Positions 50,161-57,481 of a stretch of DNA of 64,000 bases are shown here, piece by piece. The position numbers were made by a program, and so were the translations under genes. This stretch comes from Crossiella sp. SN42 (lineage in GTDB: Bacteria > Actinomycetota > Actinomycetes > Mycobacteriales > Pseudonocardiaceae), in contig NZ_JAMHIV010000032.1 in NCBI RefSeq assembly GCF_023897065.1, positions 56,411 through 120,410 on the forward strand, given 5' to 3'. The notes below the pieces were generated by a model, which was given only the letters and a program-made list of their open reading frames with translations, made no database searches and was not told the origin of the DNA. How positions within the stretch are numbered: position 1 is the stretch's first letter; each line of letters begins with the position of its first letter.

Positions 50161-50378
50161 ACCGCGCTTGCCCTAGGTGCGCCGCCGTAGAATGAGGTGC
50201 AGCCGGGCTGGAGAACGACCGCACCCTGAGTGGCCGCCGGAGGTGGTGTGCCGCTGGTCTCCGGAGGCAGTGTGCCGCTGCCGCTGCCGCTGGAGCTGGA
50301 GCTGGTGCGCCGCTGGCCGCCGGATCCGGTGTGGCGCTCCCCGCCGGGGCTGTTCTCCGCTGGCCCGGGTGCGTTCGC

Positions 50379-53300
50379 TCAGCTGGGTGCGGCTGCGGCG
50401 GAACCGTTGCTGAACGCGAGCGTGAATGCCTGCGCTCCCAAGGCATCCCGGGTCGCCGCGGTGATCCGGTCCAGGTCGCTCCGGTCGGCCAGCGGAGTTC
50501 CGGTGCTCTCGCGCAAGCGGTGGGCCGCGCCCAGCAAGCGGGCGGATTCCGTTGGGGCGTCAGAAAGGTGGGTGGCTGCCAGGCCTTCCAGGGCGGTGGC
50601 TTCGGCGTGCGGGTTGCCCAGCTGACGGGCGAAGGCCAGGGCCTGGGTGTGGTGGGTTCGGGCTTGAGCGGGGTTGCCCTGGTGGTTGGCCAGGTGGCCC
50701 AGTTCGGTGAGGACGGTGGTGTAACCGGGGGCGCGGCCGGTGCGGCGGTACCAGGCGGCGGCTTGGCTGAGGCGGTCTTCGGCCTCGGGGAAGTCGCCGG
50801 TGCGGCGGGCGAGCTGGCCCTGGGTGAGGGCGACGTGCACCTGGCCGGGTTTGAAGCCGCGTTCGGTGGCCAGTTCACCTGCCCGGGTGAGCAGGTCGCG
50901 AGCGGCGCGGTGGTCGCCGCGGAGCAGCGCGATGCGGCCGAGGCCGCACAGCCGGTCGGCGGCCTCGGCCCACATGCCGAGGTCTTCGGCCAGGGCGAGG
51001 CCGTCGCGGTGCAGCCGCTCGGCCAGGTCGTAATCGCCGTGCAGTTCGGCGAGGGTGGCGCGTGGGTAGGTGGTGAGCAGTTCGCCACCGCGGTCGCCGA
51101 CCGCGCGGAACAGGGCGACCGCGGCTTCGGCGTGGGTGTGCGCGGTGGTCAGGTCGCCCCGGGTCAGGGCGTGGTTGGCCTGCACGCAGGTGGTGACGGC
51201 CAGGCCCCATGAGTGGCCGAGGGCGCGGAAGGCGGTCGCGGCGCGGGCGGCCAGTTCCTCGCTGGTGTCCAGGTCGCCGGAGTGCAGCAGGACGTAGCCG
51301 AGGAACCAGTGCGCCATCGCCTCGCCCACCGGGTCGTCCAGGCCGTCGAAGGCGGTGAGGGCGGTGCGGGCGCTGGCCGCCTGGCCGGGTTCGAGGTCGG
51401 CGACGATCGCGATGCCCGCGGCCCAGCAGCGCACCCGCGCCCGCGCGGCCGCGGGCGGTCCGGGCAGCGCGAGCGCCTCGGCGCACCAGCGGGCGGCCTG
51501 GCGCACCCGGCCGCGCCGCAGCCAGTACCAGGCCAGGGCGTCGGCCAGGCGCAGGGCGTGGGCGGCGTGCTGCTGGGCGACGGCGGTGTCCAGGGCGCAC
51601 TGGAGGTTGCCGCGTTCGGCGTCGAGGGTGGTCAGGTCGGCGCTGGGGGTGGTCTCGGCCAGGGTGAGGTAGTAGTGGGAGTGCCTGGCGCGCACGGCTT
51701 CCGCCTCGCCGGAGTCGGTCAGGCGGGTGCGGGCGTAGGCGGCGACGGTGTGCAGCAGGCGGTAGCGCGCGCCGCCGTCGACCACGGTGACCATCGAGCG
51801 GTCGACGAGGCGGGAGAGCACCTCGGCGACGTCTCGCGCCGGAACGGCCGGGCCGGGGCCGAGCACCTTGGCGGCCTCGTGCGCCGCGAGGGCCGGGCCA
51901 GGACCAGCGGGGTCGGCGCGGGTCGGCGCGGTCCCCGGCGGCGGAGTGTCGGCGCAGATCGCCTCGATCGCGAACAGGGTGCCGCCGTCGAGTACTGCCA
52001 GGCGGCGCAGCACCACTCGTTCCGGGTCGGTGAGCAGGTCCCAGCTCCAGTCCAGCACCGCGTGCAGGGTGCGCTGGCGGGCTGGGGCGCCTCGGTTTCC
52101 GCCGGCGAGCAGGCGGAAGCGGTCGTCCAGGCGGGCGGCGAGCTGGTGCACGCCGAGGGAGCGGATCTTGGCAGCGGCTAGTTCCAGGGCCAGGGGGAGG
52201 CCGTCCAGGTCGCGGACCAGGGTCGTGACGGCGGGGGTGTTCGCCGGGGTGAGGGTGAAGGCCGGGTCGGCGTCTTGGGCTCGGGCGTGGAACAGGCGGA
52301 CGGCGCTGGACTGGAGCGGGTCTTCGTGGTCGGCAGGCAGGTCCAGTGGGGTGACGGGGTGGACCAGTTCGCCGGGGGTGGACAGGGGTTCGCGGCTGGT
52401 GGTGAGGATGCGCAGGCCGGGGGCGGCGTGCAGGAGGGTGCGGGACAGGGTGGCGACCTCGTCGATGAGGTGTTCGCAGTTGTCCAGCAGGAGCAGGAGT
52501 CGCTTGCCCGCCAGGTAGGCGGTGAGGCGGTGGTGGTGGTCCAGGGGGTCGGCGGCGGGGATGGGGCCGAGCATGGTGTTCTCCCGGATGCCGAGCACGG
52601 TCATCACCGCCTCGGCCAGGGGGTCGGCGGCACGTACCCCGGCGAGTTCGACCAGCCAGGCGCCGTCTGGTTCGGTGTGTTCGGCCGCGGCGGCCAGGGC
52701 CAGGCGGGTCTTGCCCACGCCGCCGGGGCCGGTGAGGGTCACCAGGCGGGCGGTGGCGAGGGCTTTGCACAGGTCGGCGAGGGTGGTGTCACGGCCGATC
52801 AGCTCGGTGACCGGGGCGGGCAGGTTGCCGGGGTGGCGGACCGGCTCGGGGATCAGGGCGGGGTCCCTGGTGAGGATCGCCTGGTGCAGGGCGATCAGGG
52901 TCGGGCTGGGGTCGAGGCCCTGCTCGGTCAGGTGGGCGCGGAACTCGGCGTAACCGGCCAGCGCCTCGGGCTGGCGGCCGGCCAGGTACAGGGCACGCAG
53001 GTGGCCGGCGCGCAGGCGTTCGTGGGCAGGGTGGCGGCGCACCCACTCGGCGAGCTCGGCCAGGGCGGTGTGCTGCTCGCCGAGGGCCAGGCGGGCTTCG
53101 GCCAGGTCGGCCACGGCGGTCAGCTGTTGCTCCTGCCAGCGCTGGCGCACCGGGGCGGCGAAGGGGTCCTCGGCGAACTCGGGCAGGGCCGGGCCGCGCC
53201 ATAGCGCCAGGGCCTCGGTCAGGTGGGCGGCGCGGGAGTGCGGGGCGGCGGTGCGCGCGCGGCGGAGCAGGGCCTGGAACTCGGCGGCGTCGGTGGGGGC

Positions 53301-53585
53301 CTGGAGGCGGTAGCTGTCCGCGCGGTACTCGATCAGGGCGCGGGCGCCCGGTTCGGCGGCGTCCAGGGCGCGGCGCAGGCGGGAGACGCGGATCTGCAGC
53401 GCGTTGACCGGGTTCGCCGGGAGGTCCGCCTGCCACAGGTCGTCGATCAGCGTGGGCACCGGGGTCCACGCGCCCTCGCGGGCCAGCAGCGCGGCCAGCA
53501 GAGCGCGCACCTCGGGACCGGGAACCGGGACGGGTGCGCCCTCGGCGGTCCACACCGCGAGTGGACCCAGCACTCCGAACCGCAC
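50379..53585 (-). CDS. SARP-type regulator with NB-ARC ATPase and TPR domains (AfsR-like)
   Basis: 1068 residues. The N-terminal winged helix begins VRFGVLGPLAVWTAEGAPVP and a BTAD domain follows (about 95-240). The NTPase has Walker A TLTGPGGVGKTRLALAAAAE, Walker B LLLLLDNCEHL, ILTTSREPL and LDGLPLALELAA. A winged-helix segment and a long C-terminal TPR-like region (about 650-1050, repeated LGYVLLHSGD, ANHALTRGDL, IALLRGDHRA) complete it. Such regulators switch on secondary-metabolite or export genes. I chose GTG 53585. Tandem 11-bp-period repeats lie in the 68-base gap to a divergent MFS gene, so autoregulation and control of that exporter are likely. Confidence 0.93.
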   Translation of the reverse strand: MRFGVLGPLAVWTAEGAPVPVPGPEVRALLAALLAREGAWTPVPTLIDDLWQADLPANPVNALQIRVSRLRRALDAAEPGARALIEYRADSYRLQAPTDAAEFQALLRRARTAAPHSRAAHLTEALALWRGPALPEFAEDPFAAPVRQRWQEQQLTAVADLAEARLALGEQHTALAELAEWVRRHPAHERLRAGHLRALYLAGRQPEALAGYAEFRAHLTEQGLDPSPTLIALHQAILTRDPALIPEPVRHPGNLPAPVTELIGRDTTLADLCKALATARLVTLTGPGGVGKTRLALAAAAEHTEPDGAWLVELAGVRAADPLAEAVMTVLGIRENTMLGPIPAADPLDHHHRLTAYLAGKRLLLLLDNCEHLIDEVATLSRTLLHAAPGLRILTTSREPLSTPGELVHPVTPLDLPADHEDPLQSSAVRLFHARAQDADPAFTLTPANTPAVTTLVRDLDGLPLALELAAAKIRSLGVHQLAARLDDRFRLLAGGNRGAPARQRTLHAVLDWSWDLLTDPERVVLRRLAVLDGGTLFAIEAICADTPPPGTAPTRADPAGPGPALAAHEAAKVLGPGPAVPARDVAEVLSRLVDRSMVTVVDGGARYRLLHTVAAYARTRLTDSGEAEAVRARHSHYYLTLAETTPSADLTTLDAERGNLQCALDTAVAQQHAAHALRLADALAWYWLRRGRVRQAARWCAEALALPGPPAAARARVRCWAAGIAIVADLEPGQAASARTALTAFDGLDDPVGEAMAHWFLGYVLLHSGDLDTSEELAARAATAFRALGHSWGLAVTTCVQANHALTRGDLTTAHTHAEAAVALFRAVGDRGGELLTTYPRATLAELHGDYDLAERLHRDGLALAEDLGMWAEAADRLCGLGRIALLRGDHRAARDLLTRAGELATERGFKPGQVHVALTQGQLARRTGDFPEAEDRLSQAAAWYRRTGRAPGYTTVLTELGHLANHQGNPAQARTHHTQALAFARQLGNPHAEATALEGLAATHLSDAPTESARLLGAAHRLRESTGTPLADRSDLDRITAATRDALGAQAFTLAFSNGSAAAAPS

Positions 53586-53602
53586 CCGCTCACAGTACCG
53601 GC

Positions 53603-53631
53603 GGACAGCGGACGGACAGCGCACGGCAAGT
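53603..53631. promoter_or_regulatory. SARP-binding repeat candidate (11-bp period)
   Basis: GGACAGC begins at 53603 and again at 53614, and a degenerate third unit GGCAAGT begins at 53625: exactly 11-base spacing, that is heptamers separated by four bases. This is the pattern bound by SARP proteins near the -35 region of their targets. It lies in the 68-base gap between the SARP gene and the divergent MFS gene. Confidence 0.55.
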
Positions 53632-53653
53632 GCCCGCGCGCAGGGTGATCGGC

Positions 53654-54829
53654 ATGGACACCCGAGAAGGAAATGACAACCTGACCAAGCAGAAACCGCT
53701 GTTCGCCCAGCTGCTGCCGCTGGCGACCGCGCTGTTCGCGGTGGGCACCGACGGCTTCATCATCGCCGGGCTGCTGCCGCAGATCGCCGCCGACCTCCAG
53801 GTGGGCCTGGCCGCGGCCGGGCAGCTGGTCACCGGGTTCGCGCTGGCCTTCGCAGTGTCCGCGCCGGTGCTGGGCGCGCTGACCAGCGGGCTGGACCGGC
53901 GGAAGGCGTTGCTGCTGGCGCTGGCGGTGTTCACCCTGGGCAACATCGCCACCGCGCTCGGCCCGGACTACCTGACCGTGCTGCTGGCCAGGGTGCTCAC
54001 CGCGGCCGGGGCCGGGCTGATCGGCGCGGCCGCGTTCAGCGCCGCGGCCGCGATCGCCCCGCCGGAGCGCCGCGGCCGGGCGCTGGCGGTGGTGATGGGC
54101 GGGCTGACCCTGGCCATCGCCTTCGGGCTGCCCGCGGGCACCTTGATCGGCGGCGCGGACTGGCGGCTGACCCTGTGGGCGGTGGCCGGGCTCGGCGTGC
54201 TGGCCGCACTCGGCGTGGCCCGGTTGCTGCCGCCGATCGCGCTGCCCGCCGAACGGTTGCGCGCCCGGCTGGCGCCGCTGCGGGAACCGTGGGTGTTCGG
54301 CCTGCTCGCGGTCACCACGCTGACCCTGGCCGGCACGCACGTGCTCTACACCTACATCTCCCCGGCGCTGGCCGGGGCCACCGGCGGCTCGGCCACCGCG
54401 CTGACCGTGGTGCTGCTGGCCTGGGGCGTGGGCAACATGGTCGGCAACACCGTGGCGGGCAGGCTCGCCGACCGCTACCCGCCGCGGCACGTGGTCACCG
54501 GCGGCCTGGCCGCGGCCGCCGTGCTGCTCGCGCTGAGCCCGCTGGCCGTGCACGACCTGGTGGTCGCCGTGGTCTGGGCGGTGGGCTGGGGTGTGTGCGT
54601 GTCGCTGCCGGTGGTGCCGCAGCAGAGCCGGTTCGTCGAACGCGCGCCCAGCGCCTCGGCCCTGTTGCTGGGGTTGAACAACTCGGCCATCTACCTCGGC
54701 GTGGCACTGGGCGGCGCGGCGGGCGGACTGCTCCAGGAGCAGCTCACCCCGGCCCGGCTGGGACTTCTCGCCGCGGCGGTCACCGGGGTGGGACTGTTGG
54801 TCAACCTGGGCGCTGCCCGGAAACCTTGA
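53654..54829 (+). CDS. MFS transporter, DHA1/AraJ-like exporter
   Basis: 391 residues, twelve helices. Family pieces are ATALFAVGTDGFIIAGLLPQ, ALTSGLDRRKALLLALAVF (loop 2-3 motif), VLLARVLTAAGAGLIGAAAF and, in the second half, GNTVAGRLADRYPPRHVVTG and LLLGLNNSAIYLGVALGGAA. It is probably a proton-driven exporter of sugars or drugs. ATG at 53654 has only a weak Shine-Dalgarno-like sequence. It is divergent from the SARP regulator with putative SARP repeats between them, so it may export a compound whose pathway the regulator controls. Confidence 0.9.
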   Translation: MDTREGNDNLTKQKPLFAQLLPLATALFAVGTDGFIIAGLLPQIAADLQVGLAAAGQLVTGFALAFAVSAPVLGALTSGLDRRKALLLALAVFTLGNIATALGPDYLTVLLARVLTAAGAGLIGAAAFSAAAAIAPPERRGRALAVVMGGLTLAIAFGLPAGTLIGGADWRLTLWAVAGLGVLAALGVARLLPPIALPAERLRARLAPLREPWVFGLLAVTTLTLAGTHVLYTYISPALAGATGGSATALTVVLLAWGVGNMVGNTVAGRLADRYPPRHVVTGGLAAAAVLLALSPLAVHDLVVAVVWAVGWGVCVSLPVVPQQSRFVERAPSASALLLGLNNSAIYLGVALGGAAGGLLQEQLTPARLGLLAAAVTGVGLLVNLGAARKP

Positions 54830-54870
54830 CCGGCCAGGGGCCGCGTCCTATGGTTGCCCAGTCATTGGAC

Positions 54871-54884
54871 ATGGGACGTCCTAT
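54871..54884. promoter_or_regulatory. Operator-like palindrome before the ABC importer-sialidase operon
   Basis: ATGGGACGTCCTAT is a 14-base palindrome with one mismatched pair around a perfect GGACGTCC core, 20 bases before the GTG of the substrate-binding protein gene. The shape suggests a GntR/FadR- or similar dimeric repressor site. The regulator gene is not nearby. Confidence 0.45.
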
Positions 54885-54904
54885 CTCAGAGCAGAGGAGG
54901 CCGG

Positions 54905-56512
54905 GTGTCCACGACTCGGTTCGGATCCGGTCAGCCGTTGAGCCGGCGGGATCTGTTGCGCCTCACCGGACTCGCCGGCGCGGCCGCGGCCTTCTCCTCG
55001 ACGCTGGGCGCCTGCGGCGGGCCCGCCTCCACCAACTCCACCGGCGACACCAAGGAGTCGCTGACCGCGGTGGTGGGCTACGGCAACAACCAGACCTGGG
55101 ACCCGTTGCAAACCGCCTCGGCCTTCGCCATGGCCGCGATGCTGCACTGCTACGAGGCACTGGTGGAGGGCGATCCGCTCACCCGCGAGCCGTATCCGGG
55201 GCTGGCCAAGGCATTGCCCGAGGCCACCGGCACCCGGCTCGCCTTCGAGCTGCGGGCGGGCGCACAGTGGCACGACGGGCGGCCGGTCACCGCCGACGAC
55301 GTCGTGTTCACCTACGCCAGGGCACTAGACCCAGCGGAGAACGTGCTGGTCCGGACCTTTCTCACGCCCTGGCTGAAGGAGGTCCGCAAGACCGGGGAGC
55401 ACTCGGTGGAGTTCCTGCTGGCCGGGCCGTTCCACTATGCGCTGCAACGGATCCAGACGGTGAAGATCGTGCCCAAGCACGTCTTCGAGGGCCGGTGGCA
55501 GGACGCGGTGGCCGGCAAGGTGGTCGGGTCGGGGCCGTACCGGGTGGTGGAGCAGGCCCCGTTGTCGCACACCAGGTTCGAGCGCTTCGACGCCTACAAC
55601 GGGACGCGGCCCGCGGTGTACCGCCGGATGCTGTGGAACTCCATCGTGGAGGCCGCGCCCCGGGTGGCCAAGATCTCCGGGGCCCGGCCCGCGGTGCAGA
55701 TCGTGGAGAACATCCCGGCGGCCAACGCCGACCAGCTGCGCGCGGACGGGCGCACGGTGGAGTTCGCCGACGGCGGCAACAACCTGTGGCTGATGTTCAA
55801 CACCGCGCGACCGCCCTTCGATAACAAGCTGGTGCGCCAGGCCCTGCACCACGCCATCGACAAGAAGAAGATGATCGAGGTCGGCCTGCGCGGCAAGGGC
55901 ACCGCCGGCACCTCCTTCATCAACCCCAAGCTGGTCGCCCAGCCCGCCGCCAACGACCTGGGCTACGACCCGGGCAAGGCACGGGAACTGTTGCGGCAGG
56001 CCGGGGCCGGCGACCTGCGGATCACCCTGCTCACCACCAACACCACCCTGGTCGCCGACTGCGTCAACGTGCTCAAGGAGGGCTGGGACGCCATCGGGGT
56101 GCAGTCCACAGTGGACGCACAGGACACCAAGGCGCTGTTCTCCAAGCTGGACAGCGGCGCGGACTTCCAGGTGGTGGCCACCACGCAGAACGCCGAGCAG
56201 TTCGGCAACGACCCCGACCTGCTCATCCGCTACTACTACGCGGGCTCCGGAGTCGCGCCCAAGTACGCCAAGTGGAAAGGGCCGCAGGCACAGGAGCTGT
56301 CGCGGCTGCTGGACCGGACCTCGGCCACCGGCGCGGACGGGGAGCGCGCGGCGCTGGTCAAGCAGGCGCTGGACCTGCTCGCCGACCAGGCCGTGGTGTA
56401 CCCGATCGTCTTCACCCAGAACGGGACCGCGTGGGATCCCCGGACCCTCGGCGGGGTCCGCGCCCAGGGCTACCCGGGGCTCAACCTCAACCAGGCCAAG
56501 CCGACCGGCTGA
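54905..56512 (+). CDS. ABC importer substrate-binding lipoprotein (family 5, oligopeptide/dipeptide type)
   Basis: 535 residues. A twin-arginine-like start (LSRRDLLRLTGLAGAAAAF) leads to a lipobox (TLGAC), so it is an exported lipoprotein, probably Tat-dependent. The SBP_bac_5 domain includes LTAVVGYGNNQTWDPLQTAS, HCYEALVEGDPLTREPYPGL, RAGAQWHDGRPVTADDVVFT and VRQALHHAIDKKKMIEVGLR. GAGGAGG precedes the GTG at 54905. It begins an operon of two permease and two ATPase functions plus a sialidase, so the ligand may be a sialylated or other glycan fragment rather than a peptide (inference). One GTCCACWGTGGAC palindrome lies inside. Confidence 0.92.
   Translation: MSTTRFGSGQPLSRRDLLRLTGLAGAAAAFSSTLGACGGPASTNSTGDTKESLTAVVGYGNNQTWDPLQTASAFAMAAMLHCYEALVEGDPLTREPYPGLAKALPEATGTRLAFELRAGAQWHDGRPVTADDVVFTYARALDPAENVLVRTFLTPWLKEVRKTGEHSVEFLLAGPFHYALQRIQTVKIVPKHVFEGRWQDAVAGKVVGSGPYRVVEQAPLSHTRFERFDAYNGTRPAVYRRMLWNSIVEAAPRVAKISGARPAVQIVENIPAANADQLRADGRTVEFADGGNNLWLMFNTARPPFDNKLVRQALHHAIDKKKMIEVGLRGKGTAGTSFINPKLVAQPAANDLGYDPGKARELLRQAGAGDLRITLLTTNTTLVADCVNVLKEGWDAIGVQSTVDAQDTKALFSKLDSGADFQVVATTQNAEQFGNDPDLLIRYYYAGSGVAPKYAKWKGPQAQELSRLLDRTSATGADGERAALVKQALDLLADQAVVYPIVFTQNGTAWDPRTLGGVRAQGYPGLNLNQAKPTG
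56104..56116. repeat. Copy 5 of palindrome GTCCACWGTGGAC
   Basis: GTCCACAGTGGAC inside the substrate-binding protein gene, encoding Ser-Thr-Val-Asp with ACA. Confidence 0.6.
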
Positions 56513-56524
56513 GCGGAGGCCTCC

Positions 56525-57481
56525 TTGATCGTGCTGCGGATGCTGCTCGGGCGGCTGCTGGCGCTGGTGCCGCTGCTGCTCGGGGTCACCCTGTTCGTCT
56601 TCGTGGTGATGCGCTTCTCCCCGGTGGACCCGGCGCTGGCCGCCTTCGACGGGGCCAACGCGACCCCGGAGCAGCTGGAGCGGTTCCGGCGGGAGAACGG
56701 GCTGCTGGACCCGTTGCCGGTGCAGTACCTGCGCTTCGTCTGGCTACTGCTGCACGGTGACTTCGGCACCAGCCTGATCACCAAGCAGCCGGTGGCCGAG
56801 ACCATCACCACCGCGCTGCCGCTCACCGTGCAACTGACCTTGCTGGGCCTGGTGATCAGCCTGCTGCTGGCGGTGCCGCTGGGCGTGCTCTCGGCGCTGT
56901 TCCGGGACCGCTGGCCGGACCAGCTGATCCGGCTGGTCACGCTGGCCGGGGTGGCCGCGCCCGCGTTCTGGATCGCGCTGCTGCTGGTGCAGTGGCTGGC
57001 CGTCGGCCAAGGGTTGTTCCCCACCAGCGGCTACATCAGCCCGGCCGACTCCCTCGGCGGCTGGCTGAACTCGATGGCGCTGCCCGCGGTGTCCCTGGCC
57101 CTGCCGGTGGCCGCCCAGCTGACCAGGATCATCCGCACCTCGATGGTGGAGGAGCTGGACAAGGACTACGTGCGCACCGCCCGCGGCGGCGGGCTGCCGC
57201 CGGTGGTCGTGGTGGGGCGCAACGTGTTGCGCAACGCGATGGTCACCCCGCTCACCGTGCTCGGGCTGCGGCTGGGCTACCTGCTCGGCGGCGCGGTGGT
57301 CATCGAGACCATGTTCGCGCTGCCGGGCATGGGGCAGAACATGATCCAGGCGGTCACCGACGGCGACACCGCGAAGGTGCAGGGCTTCGTGATCACGATC
57401 GCGCTGGGCTTCGTGCTGGTCAACCTGATCGTCGACATCCTCTACCTGATCGCCAACCCACGCCTGCGGAGCCACTCGTGA
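56525..57481 (+). CDS. ABC importer permease (DppB/OppB type)
   Basis: 318 residues with six helices. The start LLGRLLALVPLLLGVTLFVFVVMRF is the DppB/OppB signature, YLRFVWLLLHGDFGTSL follows, and the coupling-helix EAA loop is VRTARGGGLPPVVVVGRNVLRNAM with GGAVVIETMFALPGMGQ after it. The start is TTG 56525 with GGAGG five bases upstream; GTG 56531 is an alternative. Its stop overlaps the start of the next gene (GTGA). It forms the channel with the permease half of the following fusion protein. Confidence 0.93.
   Translation: MIVLRMLLGRLLALVPLLLGVTLFVFVVMRFSPVDPALAAFDGANATPEQLERFRRENGLLDPLPVQYLRFVWLLLHGDFGTSLITKQPVAETITTALPLTVQLTLLGLVISLLLAVPLGVLSALFRDRWPDQLIRLVTLAGVAAPAFWIALLLVQWLAVGQGLFPTSGYISPADSLGGWLNSMALPAVSLALPVAAQLTRIIRTSMVEELDKDYVRTARGGGLPPVVVVGRNVLRNAMVTPLTVLGLRLGYLLGGAVVIETMFALPGMGQNMIQAVTDGDTAKVQGFVITIALGFVLVNLIVDILYLIANPRLRSHS

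Noticed and set aside
50105..50378. Possible small genes between the AmiC-like and SARP genes
   Set aside because: All frames give repetitive Pro/Leu/Trp/Arg sequence without a ribosome site or family resemblance; only the two DnaA-box-like words stand out.
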